From assembly GCF_004123795.1 (NCBI RefSeq), contig NZ_MSSM01000021.1:1-64000 (forward strand): a DNA stretch of 64,000 bases, in the 5' to 3' direction. Source of the stretch: Lacticaseibacillus chiayiensis. GTDB lineage: Bacteria > Bacillota > Bacilli > Lactobacillales > Lactobacillaceae. Position numbers and translations under genes: made by a program. Each line of letters starts with the position of its first letter. Within the stretch, counting starts at the first letter, position 1. Shown here in pieces: positions 1 through 9,390 of the stretch. The notes beneath the pieces are model-generated. The model was not told the DNA's origin. It did no database searches and was given only the letters and a program-made list of their open reading frames with translations.

Positions 1-265
1 GTCTAGCTAACTGCGGATATGATGTGCCACCTGTAAGGTATGCTTGGACTACCTTGAGCATGAACTCCTCTGAATACCTCCGCTGCTCGCGGCGTTTGGC
101 CAGTGCGTCCACGCCACCCGCATCATACCGCTCTATCCACTGAACCACATGTGAAGGATGGACACCGTACTCTTCTCGAATGGCGTTAGGTGACATACCC
201 CCCTTCACTAAACCAATATAGTAAAGCTTTTCTTCTACGCTGTATCTCGAACCTTTTCGGCCCAT
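1..265 (-). CDS. IS3-type transposase OrfA (helix-turn-helix), partial
   Basis: The frame opens with ATG at 265-263 behind a good ribosome site (AAGGAGTATTTTTT before ATG) and runs off the window edge after 88 codons. The product begins MGRKGSRYSVEEKLYYIGLV and contains two helix-turn-helix-like segments: MSPNAIREEYGVHPSHVVQW and, further on, a sequence starting YSEEFMLKVVQAYL then GGTSYPQLA. This is the pattern of the DNA-binding OrfA proteins of IS3/IS150-like elements, normally fused by programmed frameshifting to an OrfB DDE transposase. OrfB cannot be seen here. The frame is open to the edge, so nothing suggests it is broken. Confidence 0.75.
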   Translation of the reverse strand, partial: MGRKGSRYSVEEKLYYIGLVKGGMSPNAIREEYGVHPSHVVQWIERYDAGGVDALAKRREQRRYSEEFMLKVVQAYLTGGTSYPQLAR

Positions 266-334
266 AAAAAATACTCCTTCCTCGGCAGACAAGCTTTAAT
301 TATTTGCTTGTCTACCTCAGTAGGAGTATACCCA
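1..334 (-). mobile_element. IS3-family-like insertion sequence, left end (continues beyond window)
   Basis: The right-hand boundary reads, on the minus strand, TGGGTATACTCCTACTGAGG starting at 334, a TG-initiated terminus as is common for IS3 relatives. It is followed about 70 bases later by a ribosome site and a transposase OrfA-type reading frame. The element ends only 35 bases past the plsY stop, so it has probably replaced or displaced the normal 3' flank of plsY. The other end, OrfB and any target duplication lie outside the window, so the family assignment rests on the OrfA and the terminus only. Confidence 0.75.
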
Positions 335-368
335 AGGATGTCTTTTTGTGTAGCATGTTTTGTTGCCT

Positions 369-992
369 TTATTGATGTCGGTGGTGTTGACGTAAGTAAA
401 GACCGAGGCCAAATGGCACCATGTTCTCATCGCCGGCCTTGATACGTTTAAAATTCGCACGATGTTTAATGAGGAAAACAACTAGCAGGCCACACGCCAC
501 GGTTGTAAGTAACCAGTCGTGATAAACAAGCGACCAGCTGGTGATGATCACCATGCCAAGTGTGCTGGCAACGCTGACCATGGACGTCAGTAAGATCAGG
601 CTAAACCAGATGGCAAAGGCAATAAAGAAAAATTCTGGATTATACGCCAGTAAAATGCCGGCGCTGGTTGCCACTGCTTTGCCGCCTTCGAAATGAATGT
701 AAATCGAAAAGGTATGACCTAAGACAGCAGCCAACCCGACAATCAGAATCAGCCAGTGATGGTCAATCCCAAACAAAATAGGTAAACTGGCTGACAATGT
801 TCCTTTAAGAATATCCAGTAGCAACACCAGTGTTCCGCCAATCGGTCCTAGCATCCGATAAGCGTTGGTCGTTCCAATATTATGACTGCCACCTTTGCGA
901 ATGTCGATATGATAAAAGACCTTGCCAATCACCACACCAAACGGGATGGCACCAATGAAATAAGCGAGTATAAAACAAAGCACAAGAACCAA
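369..992 (-). CDS. plsY: Glycerol-3-phosphate acyltransferase PlsY
   Basis: PlsY transfers the acyl group from acyl-phosphate to glycerol-3-phosphate, making lysophosphatidic acid at the membrane, the first step of phospholipid synthesis. The 207-residue protein has several hydrophobic spans and the three family motifs: GGSHNIGTTNAYR at residues 34-46, FEGGKAVAT at 101-109, and HRANFKRIKAGDEN near 176-189. The start is TTG at 992-990, preceded by GAGGAGGGG at good spacing; no better ATG lies upstream. It is divergent from parE, an arrangement I recall from other lactobacilli. An IS terminus lies 35 bases past its stop codon, and no terminator remains between them. Confidence 0.93.
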   Translation of the reverse strand: MVLVLCFILAYFIGAIPFGVVIGKVFYHIDIRKGGSHNIGTTNAYRMLGPIGGTLVLLLDILKGTLSASLPILFGIDHHWLILIVGLAAVLGHTFSIYIHFEGGKAVATSAGILLAYNPEFFFIAFAIWFSLILLTSMVSVASTLGMVIITSWSLVYHDWLLTTVACGLLVVFLIKHRANFKRIKAGDENMVPFGLGLYLRQHHRHQ

Positions 993-1021
993 GTGTGCCC
1001 CTCCTCTCAGACTTAAAAACT

Positions 1022-1062
1022 ATTTTAGCATTTTTGACTTTTGAGTGATACGCCGTTAAAAT
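1022..1062. promoter_or_regulatory. Candidate divergent promoters for plsY and parE
   Basis: On the + strand TTGACT (1034-1039), a 17-base spacer and TAAAAT (1057-1062) form a good sigma-A promoter reading toward parE; it would give a parE leader of about 235 bases. On the - strand an extended -10 (TGCTAAAAT, -10 at 1027-1022) sits about 30 bases upstream of the plsY start. A second weaker + strand -10 (TATTCT, 1265-1270) lies just before parE. The leader 1070-1300 has no gene; I see only a short inverted repeat (ATTCGC 1081-1086, GCGAAT 1182-1187) and a possible degenerate copy of the palindromic repeat family at about 1214-1255. Confidence 0.4.
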
Positions 1063-1303
1063 AATGCGAACACACATTCGATTCGCGGCAATGGGTTAAA
1101 TGATCCAAAGATACGTCGACGCAGACTTTTTATTGATGCAAAGGCGACAACGGAAATAGGTAGCTCGTAAAATAGCCGCGTGCGAATTGTTAGCTGAGAT
1201 CGCCCTCGCGCCGTTTTCTAAGCATTTTTAGTCATGCTTTGTTCGCGCTCTGCGGGTGCGTGGTGTATTCTATAAATTAGTTGTTTCAAAAAGGGAGTTT
1301 ATT

Positions 1304-3316
1304 ATGGACAAAGCAACGCAAGCATATAATGATTCATCCATTCAGGTGCTGCACGGCCTGGAAGCCGTTCGCAAGCGGCCTGGGATGTATATTGGATCCA
1401 CCGATGGCCGCGGGTTGCACCATTTAGTTTATGAAATCGTGGATAACTCAGTCGATGAAGCGCTCGCGGGTTTTGGGGACGAAATCAATGTAACCATTCA
1501 CGCCGATAATTCGGTTACCGTGCAGGATCATGGACGGGGGATGCCAACGGGGATGCATCCCAGCGGCAAGCCAACGATTGAAGTGATCTTAACGGTGCTG
1601 CACGCTGGCGGGAAGTTTAACCAAAATAGCTATAAAACCTCAGGCGGTCTTCACGGGGTCGGTTCCAGTGTTGTGAATGCCTTATCTGAATCACTGACCG
1701 TGCGGGTTGTCCGCGACAAACGCGCCTTTGAAGAACATTTTATCAATGGCGGTCATCCAGATGGTGGTCTACAAAAGCTGGGTAAGGTGAACGAGCCAAA
1801 TGGCACCACGATTACCTTCAAGCCGGATCCGACAATTTTCCAGACCACGGTTTTTAATTATGATACACTCGCTGAACGGTTACGCGAATCAGCCTTTTTG
1901 CTGAAAAATATCACAATTAATTTAATTGACGAGCGCACAGGCAAGCGGGATCAGTACCACTATCCTGATGGCTTGGTTAGTTTCGTCAAGTATCTTAATG
2001 AAGGCAAAGATGCACTGTCGCAAGTCATTAATTTTGAAGGCAAGAAGGACGGCATTGTGGTTGACTTTGCCGGCCAATATAATGATGGCTATTCCGAAAA
2101 CATTATTTCCTTCGTTAACAATGTGCGCACTGGCGATGGCGGCACGCACGAAATCGGGTTGCGCAGCGGGATGACCCGGGCGTTTAATGAGTTTGCGCGC
2201 AAAGTCGGCTTGTTAAAAGACCGTGATAAGAACCTTGAGGGCAGTGATGTTCGGGAGGGCTTTGCTGGTATTTTAAGCGTGCGGATTCCTGAAGAAATCC
2301 TACAGTTTGAAGGTCAGACTAAGGGTAAGCTAGGCACTCCGCAGGCACGAACAGTCGTCGACGGCATTGTTTACGAAAATCTTTCCACTTTTCTGATGGA
2401 AAATGGCGAAGAATCCCAGGAACTGGTGCGTAAGGCGGTTAAGGCTAGGGATGCCCGTGAAGCAGCGCGTAAGGCACGCGATGACAGTCGGACCGGCCGT
2501 AAGCGGAAAAAAGATCAAGGCCTGCTTTCCGGTAAGTTAACGCCAGCACAGACCAAAAACCCTAAACGTAATGAACTTTATCTGGTCGAAGGGGATTCGG
2601 CTGGCGGTTCTGCCAAACAAGGGCGGGATCGCAAGTTTCAGGCAATTTTACCGTTGCGCGGGAAAGTCCTGAATACGCAAAAAGCAAAGCTGCAGGATAT
2701 TGTTAAGAACGAAGAAATCAATACGATGATTTACACAATCGGTGCCGGTGTCGGGGCGGACTTTGATATCCAGCAGGCTAATTACAACAAGATCATTATC
2801 ATGACCGATGCGGATACTGATGGTGCGCATATTCAGATTCTGCTGCTGACATTCTTTTATCGGTATATGCGACCGCTGATTGATGCCGGCCGAGTTTATA
2901 TTGCGTTACCGCCACTGTATCGGCTGCAAAAAGGCGCTGGGGCCAAGACTAAGATTAGCTATGCCTGGACTGATGAAGAACTGGCAAAGGAAACCAAGGC
3001 TATGGGGAAGGGTTATACGCTGACCCGTTTCAAAGGACTTGGAGAAATGAATGCTGATCAGTTGTGGGAAACCACCATGAATCCGGAAACGCGGACGTTG
3101 ATTCGAGTGCGAATCGATGATGCCCAGCTAGCCGAACGGCGGGTCACGACTTTGATGGGCGATCGGGTCGAACCCCGGCGCGAATGGATTGAACACCACG
3201 TTAAGTTTGACATGGATGATGACGGTAGCATTTTGGAAACACCGACAGCCAACCACGAAAAGTTGCAGTTTGGTGCCAAACAAATCGTTAAACAGTTAGA
3301 CAAGAAAGGAAAGTAA
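1304..3316 (+). CDS. parE: DNA topoisomerase IV subunit B (ATPase)
   Basis: ParE is the ATPase and TOPRIM subunit of topoisomerase IV, which with ParC decatenates sister chromosomes. The start chosen is ATG at 1304, with AAGGGAG 7 bases upstream, giving 670 residues; an in-frame upstream ATG at 1256 has no ribosome site. The GHKL ATPase fold shows EIVDNSVDEA, VQDHGRGMP and GGLHGVGSSVVNALS. The TOPRIM domain shows LVEGDSAGGSAKQGRDR and IIMTDADTDGAHI. The AKQGRDR and LNTQKAK wording, and parC six bases downstream, favour ParE over GyrB. The location about 8 kb from a dif-like site is notable because topoisomerase IV acts there in other bacteria. Confidence 0.95.
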   Translation: MDKATQAYNDSSIQVLHGLEAVRKRPGMYIGSTDGRGLHHLVYEIVDNSVDEALAGFGDEINVTIHADNSVTVQDHGRGMPTGMHPSGKPTIEVILTVLHAGGKFNQNSYKTSGGLHGVGSSVVNALSESLTVRVVRDKRAFEEHFINGGHPDGGLQKLGKVNEPNGTTITFKPDPTIFQTTVFNYDTLAERLRESAFLLKNITINLIDERTGKRDQYHYPDGLVSFVKYLNEGKDALSQVINFEGKKDGIVVDFAGQYNDGYSENIISFVNNVRTGDGGTHEIGLRSGMTRAFNEFARKVGLLKDRDKNLEGSDVREGFAGILSVRIPEEILQFEGQTKGKLGTPQARTVVDGIVYENLSTFLMENGEESQELVRKAVKARDAREAARKARDDSRTGRKRKKDQGLLSGKLTPAQTKNPKRNELYLVEGDSAGGSAKQGRDRKFQAILPLRGKVLNTQKAKLQDIVKNEEINTMIYTIGAGVGADFDIQQANYNKIIIMTDADTDGAHIQILLLTFFYRYMRPLIDAGRVYIALPPLYRLQKGAGAKTKISYAWTDEELAKETKAMGKGYTLTRFKGLGEMNADQLWETTMNPETRTLIRVRIDDAQLAERRVTTLMGDRVEPRREWIEHHVKFDMDDDGSILETPTANHEKLQFGAKQIVKQLDKKGK

Positions 3317-3322
3317 AAACCA

Positions 3323-5764
3323 TTGGCCAATCAGATTCAGGAGTTGACCTTAGAAGAGGTCATGGGCGACCGGTTTGGCCGGTACTCGAAATACATTATT
3401 CAAGAACGGGCCTTGCCAGATGTTCGTGATGGATTAAAACCGGTTCAGCGCCGAATTTTATTTGCGATGAATCAAGATGGCAACACTTATGACAAAGGTT
3501 TTCGTAAATCGGCTAAAAGTGTCGGTAACGTGATGGGCAACTATCATCCGCATGGCGATAGTTCGATTTATGAAGCGATGGTCCGGCTTAGCCAGGACTG
3601 GAAATTGCGGGCACCTTTGATTCAAATGCATGGTAACAACGGTTCGATGGACGGCGATCCGCCTGCCGCTATGCGATATACGGAAGCGCGCCTAAGCAAA
3701 ATCAGTAAAGAAATGCTAGCTGATATCGATAAAGAGACCGTGGACATGGTCCTCAATTTCGATGACACGGCACAGGAGCCAACCGTCTTACCGGCTGGAT
3801 TTCCCAATTTGCTGGTTAATGGCGCCACCGGGATTTCTGCTGGTTACGCGACTGAAATTCCGCCGCATAACTTACGCGAAGTAGTGGAAGCCATTTTGTA
3901 CTTGTTAAAGCATCCGCAAGCTGACTTAAACGACTTGATGCAATATGTCAAAGGTCCAGATTTTCCGACCGGCGGGATTATTCAGGGACTTGACGGCATC
4001 AAGCAGGCGTATGAAACCGGCCGCGGTAAGATTGTCGTTCGATCACGTACACATATCGAAACCATGCGCGGCGGACGGGAAAAGATTGTCGTTACCGAGA
4101 TCCCTTACGATGTCAATAAAGCCTTAATGATCAAGAAAATTGACGAACTGCGCCTTAACAAGAAAGTCGACGGTATCGCTGAAGTTCGGGATGAAAGTGA
4201 CCGTTTTGGTTTAAGTGTCGTCATTGAGCTTAAGAAAGAAGCCGATGCACAAGGTATTTTGAATTATCTTTTCAAAAATACCGACCTGCAGATCACTTAT
4301 AACTTTAATATGGTGGCCATCGCCGATATGCAGCCAAAACTGCTAGGGTTGAAGGCCATGCTGGAAGCATACGTTGCCCACCGCCGTGATGTGGTCACTC
4401 GCCGTACGCGCTATGAGTTGAACAAGGCAGCGGCGCGTCAACATATCGTTGAAGGCTTGATCAAGATGCTTTCGATTCTGGATCAGGTGATCGCGGCTAT
4501 TCGTGCTTCTAAGGATAAAGGCGATGCCAAGCGTAATCTGGTTAAGCAGTTTGATTTTTCCGAAGCGCAAGCAGAAGCCATTGTGTCCCTGCAGCTGTAT
4601 CGCCTGACCAATACCGACATTACTGCCTTGCAAAACGAAGCGGCCCAGCTGGCTAAGGCCATCGCTGGTTATCAAGACATTCTGGCGCGACCTGCTGCTC
4701 GTGACCGGGTCATCGAGCAGGAATTGAAGCGGATTGCCAAGGAGTATGGGGATGATCGCCGTAGCAGCATCCAGGCAAAAATCGAAACACTTGAAGTCGC
4801 AACGACAGTGACAGTAGCGGATGAGGCAGTCATGGTTCAGGTGTCACGGGATGGTTACGTAAAGCGTAGTTCATTGCGCAGTTACCAAGCCGTTGATCCT
4901 GACGATAATGGGCTCAAGGCGAACGACCTGGCCATTTTCACAGGCGAATTGCGTACGCTGCAACACCTTTATATTGTGACCAATGCTGGAAATATTATTT
5001 ATCGACCTGTTTATGAAATCGGTGACGCTCGTTGGAAAGATACCGGCGAGCATCTGAGCCAGACAGTCGGACTTGGCACCGATGAAAAGGTATTGGCAGT
5101 ATTTGCCTTTGATCAGCTGGACGTTGCCGGTAGTTTTGTTCTGGGCTCCAGTGATGGCTATATTAAACAGACAGCGTTGAGTGATTTACAACCGCAACGG
5201 ACTTACAAACGTAAACCGATGCTGGCCATGAAGCTTAAGAAGGCGGATGCTGTGGTCACTAATGCTTATTTCACCACCGATCAGTCCCAGGATGTTTTTG
5301 TTGTTAGTCGGCACGCTTATGGATTAATGTTCCCGTTAGCCGATGTTTCGACCGTTGGCGCACGGGCAACCGGCGTTAAAAGTATGGATCTAAAACCGGA
5401 AGACGAGGTTGTTAACTTCATTCTGGTTAAAGATCCGCAAAGTGCGGTTGTTGGCATCCTGACGCAACGCGGGGCCTTCAAGCGAATGGCATTAAGTGAA
5501 GTCGGCGAAATGAGTCGGGCGCGGCGCGGTTTACTGGTCTTGCGCGAGCTTAAGCGCGATCCGCACCGAATCGTCGCCATGATGGCAGTTGACGAGCAAA
5601 CCCACTTGGATGTGTTGACGGATGCTGACAAGGTTGTCACGCTGACGCCAAGTCAACACCCAACCGGGGATCGATACTCTAACGGGTCATTTGTCATTGA
5701 TACGGATGTTCAAGGGAAACCAATCTTTGTCCGTACCCGTGAAGTGATTCCGGAAAAGGACTAA
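3323..5764 (+). CDS. parC: DNA topoisomerase IV subunit A (cleavage/rejoining)
   Basis: ParC cuts and rejoins DNA as partner of ParE. The 813-residue frame starts at TTG 3323, six bases after the parE stop; the ribosome site AAAGGAAAG overlaps the end of parE, so the pair is translationally linked. The catalytic tyrosine is Y119 in AAMRYTEARL. The quinolone-resistance region reads HPHGDSSIYEAM with S80 and E84 (Staphylococcus GrlA numbering matches), that is, the wild-type sensitive form. The C-terminal half contains the repeated beta-propeller blades. A strong terminator follows 18 bases after the stop, closing the parE-parC unit. Confidence 0.95.
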   Translation: MANQIQELTLEEVMGDRFGRYSKYIIQERALPDVRDGLKPVQRRILFAMNQDGNTYDKGFRKSAKSVGNVMGNYHPHGDSSIYEAMVRLSQDWKLRAPLIQMHGNNGSMDGDPPAAMRYTEARLSKISKEMLADIDKETVDMVLNFDDTAQEPTVLPAGFPNLLVNGATGISAGYATEIPPHNLREVVEAILYLLKHPQADLNDLMQYVKGPDFPTGGIIQGLDGIKQAYETGRGKIVVRSRTHIETMRGGREKIVVTEIPYDVNKALMIKKIDELRLNKKVDGIAEVRDESDRFGLSVVIELKKEADAQGILNYLFKNTDLQITYNFNMVAIADMQPKLLGLKAMLEAYVAHRRDVVTRRTRYELNKAAARQHIVEGLIKMLSILDQVIAAIRASKDKGDAKRNLVKQFDFSEAQAEAIVSLQLYRLTNTDITALQNEAAQLAKAIAGYQDILARPAARDRVIEQELKRIAKEYGDDRRSSIQAKIETLEVATTVTVADEAVMVQVSRDGYVKRSSLRSYQAVDPDDNGLKANDLAIFTGELRTLQHLYIVTNAGNIIYRPVYEIGDARWKDTGEHLSQTVGLGTDEKVLAVFAFDQLDVAGSFVLGSSDGYIKQTALSDLQPQRTYKRKPMLAMKLKKADAVVTNAYFTTDQSQDVFVVSRHAYGLMFPLADVSTVGARATGVKSMDLKPEDEVVNFILVKDPQSAVVGILTQRGAFKRMALSEVGEMSRARRGLLVLRELKRDPHRIVAMMAVDEQTHLDVLTDADKVVTLTPSQHPTGDRYSNGSFVIDTDVQGKPIFVRTREVIPEKD

Positions 5765-5781
5765 ACAAGAAATCTAGTGAA

Positions 5782-5820
5782 AGCCACCTCTGTACTATTA
5801 CAGAGGTGGCTATTTTTTGT
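5782..5820 (+). terminator. Intrinsic terminator after parC
   Basis: A perfect 11-bp stem AGCCACCTCTG (5782-5792) / CAGAGGTGGCT (5801-5811) with an 8-base loop is followed by ATTTTTTGT. It lies directly behind the parC stop and separates the topoisomerase unit from pflB. Confidence 0.93.
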
Positions 5821-5938
5821 TATTGTAGTACAGAAATATTGTGCACAATTTATCAAATTAGCCCTTAAGCAATTTTTATGAAACAGTCAAATACACTAAA
5901 AAAACAAAAGAACCCTTGTTATATGGGAAATAAAACGC

Positions 5939-5966
5939 TTGCATAGATTCCGCGCCGTGTTATACT
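5939..5966 (+). promoter_or_regulatory. pflB promoter
   Basis: TTGCAT (5939-5944), a 16-base spacer and TATACT (5961-5966) lie about 50 bases before the pflB start codon, which has AGGAGG at 6003-6008. This is the only good promoter in the 200-base gap. No clear catabolite-response or FNR box is visible beside it. Confidence 0.6.
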
Positions 5967-6017
5967 GAGTTTGTAAGAACTGTCACATCTGTAATTCACT
6001 TTAGGAGGCAAACACCT

Positions 6018-8279
6018 ATGAAACAGCTTGACGAAACCAAAGTTCCTAATTATTGGGAAGGCTTTAACGGCGGCGACTGGCAAGAAGAAATCAATGTGCG
6101 CGATTTTATCGAGCATAACCTGAACCAATATGATGGGGACGAGAGTTTCCTTGCTGGCCCCACTGAAGCAACAACTGTTTTGAACAATCAGGTTCTGAAC
6201 TTGAAGAAGCAAGAGCGTGCTAATGGCGGCGTTTTGGATGCAGACAACAACATTCCATCAACCATTACGTCACATGGCCCTGGCTATCTCAACAAAGATC
6301 TTGAAAAGATTGTTGGCGTTCAAACTGACAAGCCTTTCAAACGTGCCTTCATGCCGTTTGGTGGTATTCGGATGGCGGAAGACGCTTTGAAAGCTTATGG
6401 CTTCGAAACCGATCCTGCCGAACACAAGATTTTCACCGAATATCGTAAAACCCATAACCAAGGTGTCTTTGACGCTTACACACCGGAAATGCGCAAGGCT
6501 CGTCACTACAAGATCGTGACTGGGTTACCTGACGCTTATGGCCGTGGCCGAATCGTCTCAGACTTTCCACGAATTGCTATTTATGGTATTGATCGCTTGA
6601 TGGAAGAGAAGGTTAATGATTACAACTTGACCGGCGACGGCGAAATGACCGATGATGTCATCAAACTTCGCGAAGAAATCAACGAACAGTATCGTGCTTT
6701 GAACGATATGAAGAAAATGGCCAAAGAATATGGCTATGATATTTCGCGACCAGCTGCAAACGCTCAAGAAGCTGTCCAATGGATTTACTTTGGCTATCTT
6801 GCAGCCGTTAAGACGCAAAATGGTGCGGCGATGTCCGTTGGTCGGATCGATACGGTTATCGATGCTTATATTCAGCGGGATATGCGTCTCGGCAAGTTAG
6901 ACGAAGAACAGGCTCAGGAACTGATTGATCATTTGGTTATGAAGTTGCGGATGGTTCGGTTCATCCGGACTGAAGAATATAATTCACTCTTCTCCGGCGA
7001 TCCGATCTGGGCAACTTTGTCCTTGGCTGGTATGGGTAATGATGGTCGGCATCATGTTACCAAGACCGCATTCCGGTTCCTGAAGACCTTAGACAACATG
7101 GGCGCAGCACCGGAACCAAACATTACGCTATTGTGGAGCGAACGTTTGCCAGAAGGATTCAAGCGTTACGCAACCGAAGTTTCCATCCAAAGTTCAACCA
7201 TTCAATACGAAAACGATGACTTGATGCGTAACGAATGGGGCACAGACTATTATGGCATCGCTTGCTGTGTATCCGCACAGCCGATCGCAGACGGTGTTCA
7301 GTACTTTGGCGCTCGAGCTAACCTAGCAAAGACCGTCTTATATGCCATCAATGGTGGTAAAGACGAAATCCAGGAAGCACAAGTGGGTCCTGAATATGAA
7401 CCAATCACCAGCGACTACATCGATTACGACGAATTCATGAAGAAATTCGACAAGATGATGGACTGGTTAGCAGATGTTTATGTTAACGCACTGAATGTCA
7501 TTCACTATATGCATGACAAGTATTACTACGAAGCAGCACAGTTAGCATTGAAGGACACGCGATTGAACCGGACGTTTGCAACCGGTATTTCCGGTTTGTC
7601 ACATGCAGTTGACTCTATCAGTGCTATCAAGTATGGCCACGTTAAAGTGATTCGCGATGAAAATGGTATTGCGGTTGACTTTGTTGCTGACAACGACGAC
7701 TATCCGCGTTATGGTAACAATGACGATCGAGCCGACAACATCGCTAAGTGGTTGGTGAAGACCTTCTATAATAAGATGAACACTCATCATCTCTATCGCG
7801 GTGCCAAGTTGAGTACCAGTGTTCTGACCATCACATCTAATGTGGTTTATGGTAAGAATACCGGAACTACACCAAACGGCCGTCAGAAAGGCGAACCATT
7901 CTCACCAGGTGCTAACCCAGCATACGGCGCTGAAAAGAACGGTGCCTTGGCTTCACTGATGTCCACCGCTAAGATTCCATACCATTACGCAACAGACGGT
8001 ATCAGTAACACGTTCGGGGTTACACCAAACACCTTGGGACATGATGATGAAACCCGTAAGGACACCTTGGTTCATATGGTGGACGGTTATATGGAAAACA
8101 GCGGCATGCATCTGAATATCAACGTCTTCAACAAGGAAACGTTGATCGATGCGCAGAAGCACCCAGAAGAATACCCAACCTTAACTGTCCGGGTTTCAGG
8201 CTATTGCGTATACTTCGCAGACCTAACGAAGGAACAGCAAGATGACGTTATCGCACGGACATTCTTCGACGAAATGTAA
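6018..8279 (+). CDS. pflB: Formate C-acetyltransferase (pyruvate formate-lyase)
   Basis: PflB converts pyruvate and CoA to acetyl-CoA and formate in anaerobic mixed-acid fermentation, using a glycyl radical. The 753-residue protein is the normal family length. The catalytic cysteine pair is C416-C417 in [11 protein letters not shown] and the radical glycine is G728 in the C-terminal [10 protein letters not shown] motif, 25 residues from the end. ATG at 6018 follows an excellent AGGAGG site. Its activase is encoded next downstream, with a terminator-like double hairpin between them. Formate produced here could feed the formate-THF ligase encoded at 49.8-51.4 kb (inference). Confidence 0.97.
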   Translation: MKQLDETKVPNYWEGFNGGDWQEEINVRDFIEHNLNQYDGDESFLAGPTEATTVLNNQVLNLKKQERANGGVLDADNNIPSTITSHGPGYLNKDLEKIVGVQTDKPFKRAFMPFGGIRMAEDALKAYGFETDPAEHKIFTEYRKTHNQGVFDAYTPEMRKARHYKIVTGLPDAYGRGRIVSDFPRIAIYGIDRLMEEKVNDYNLTGDGEMTDDVIKLREEINEQYRALNDMKKMAKEYGYDISRPAANAQEAVQWIYFGYLAAVKTQNGAAMSVGRIDTVIDAYIQRDMRLGKLDEEQAQELIDHLVMKLRMVRFIRTEEYNSLFSGDPIWATLSLAGMGNDGRHHVTKTAFRFLKTLDNMGAAPEPNITLLWSERLPEGFKRYATEVSIQSSTIQYENDDLMRNEWGTDYYGIACCVSAQPIADGVQYFGARANLAKTVLYAINGGKDEIQEAQVGPEYEPITSDYIDYDEFMKKFDKMMDWLADVYVNALNVIHYMHDKYYYEAAQLALKDTRLNRTFATGISGLSHAVDSISAIKYGHVKVIRDENGIAVDFVADNDDYPRYGNNDDRADNIAKWLVKTFYNKMNTHHLYRGAKLSTSVLTITSNVVYGKNTGTTPNGRQKGEPFSPGANPAYGAEKNGALASLMSTAKIPYHYATDGISNTFGVTPNTLGHDDETRKDTLVHMVDGYMENSGMHLNINVFNKETLIDAQKHPEEYPTLTVRVSGYCVYFADLTKEQQDDVIARTFFDEM

Positions 8280-8297
8280 ACCAGTCAACTCAACATC

Positions 8298-8359
8298 AAA
8301 ACAGGAAATCGTTCCTGTTTTGTCAAAAGGCGGCAACGTTGCTGTTGCCGTTTTTTGAC
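8298..8359 (+). terminator. Tandem hairpin terminator after pflB
   Basis: Two hairpins follow the pflB stop. The first is AAAACAGGAA (8298-8307) / TTCCTGTTTT (8312-8321). The second is GTCAAAA..CGGCAAC (8322-8337) pairing with GTTGCCG and TTTTTTGAC (8344-8359). Both have T-rich 3' sides. pflA follows within 60 bases, so the hairpins probably reduce read-through and keep the activase at a lower level than the lyase (inference). Confidence 0.85.
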
Positions 8360-8417
8360 AAACTGAAATGAAAATCGTTTGAAAACTATCAGCATACTAG
8401 CAGTGGAGGCGGCACAG

Positions 8418-9269
8418 ATGAAACTTATCGATCAATCACAAAGCCCGTTAAATATTCTGGAACAGGTCGGGCAGGATCATGAAGGCCCAATTAAAGGCTA
8501 CGTTCACTCAGTCGAAAGCTTCGGCTCAGTCGACGGTCCCGGAATTCGGTTTGTCGTCTTCATGCAAGGGTGTCGCATGCGCTGCCAATATTGCCACAAT
8601 CCTGATACGTGGAATATCGGCGTCGGTGAGGAAATGACGGCAGATCAGATTCTAGCTGATGCGCAGCGCTATAAGGCCTTCTGGGGCGAACAAGGCGGGA
8701 TTACGTGCAGCGGCGGGGAAAGTCTAGTGCAAATCGACTTTATCCTGGAACTCTTTACTAAAGCCAAGGAGCTTGGTATTTCAACTTGTCTCGATACGTC
8801 AGGTGGACCGTTCACGCGTGATCAGCCTTGGTTTGGCCAATTTGAGAAACTCATGGCGGTTACCGATATTTCATTGGTAGATATTAAGCACATTGATTCC
8901 GCTGAGCACAAGAAATTAACGGGATTCCCAAACGAAAACATTTTGGATATGGTTCAATATATGTCTTCTCACGGTGATGATATGTGGATCCGACACGTGT
9001 TAGTACCGCAACGTACCGATTTTGATCCTTACCTTAAACGGTTAGGCGATTATATTGCAACGTTAGATAAGAATGTGGTTCAGAAAGTCGAGATCCTTCC
9101 TTACCACACGCTGGGGGTCAAGAAATACCATGAACTAGGCATTACCTACCCACTAGAAGGCATCGAACCGCCATCAGCAGATCGCGTTAAGAATGCGGAA
9201 AATCTGTTGCATGTTCAAGATTACACTGGCTGGCAAAATTGGCGTCCGCGTCCGGCTACCAACGCATAG
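8418..9269 (+). CDS. pflA: Pyruvate formate-lyase activating enzyme (radical SAM)
   Basis: PflA is a radical-SAM enzyme that abstracts the hydrogen from the PflB glycine. The iron-sulfur cluster motif is C52-C56-C59 in GCRMRCQYCHN, followed by the glycine-rich GGITCSGGESL segment. ATG at 8418 is chosen because GTGGAGG lies 8 bases upstream; the longer frame from TTG 8379 has no ribosome site. The resulting 283 residues match the family. It sits immediately behind pflB and ends before a short terminator-like hairpin, so it can be co-transcribed at reduced level with the lyase. Confidence 0.96.
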   Translation: MKLIDQSQSPLNILEQVGQDHEGPIKGYVHSVESFGSVDGPGIRFVVFMQGCRMRCQYCHNPDTWNIGVGEEMTADQILADAQRYKAFWGEQGGITCSGGESLVQIDFILELFTKAKELGISTCLDTSGGPFTRDQPWFGQFEKLMAVTDISLVDIKHIDSAEHKKLTGFPNENILDMVQYMSSHGDDMWIRHVLVPQRTDFDPYLKRLGDYIATLDKNVVQKVEILPYHTLGVKKYHELGITYPLEGIEPPSADRVKNAENLLHVQDYTGWQNWRPRPATNA

Positions 9270-9295
9270 TTTAGTTAGAACTTAACGTAACGATT

Positions 9296-9328
9296 AAAAA
9301 CGCGGCAAATCTGTTGCGTTTTTTTTAA
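9296..9328 (+). terminator. Terminator after pflA
   Basis: AAAAACGC (9296-9303) pairs with GCGTTTTT (9316-9323) around a 12-base loop, followed by more T residues. It lies about 25 bases after the pflA stop. Confidence 0.7.
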
Positions 9329-9390
9329 ATGCCACTTATGATGATGAATGATCAGTATTATAAATTTATAAATGAAAGGGAAGCCGCCCC

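Noticed and set aside
5931-5946. Possible catabolite-response element next to the pflB promoter
   Set aside because: ATAAAACGCTTGCA has three mismatches to TGWNANCGNTNWCA, including the first two positions; too weak to list.
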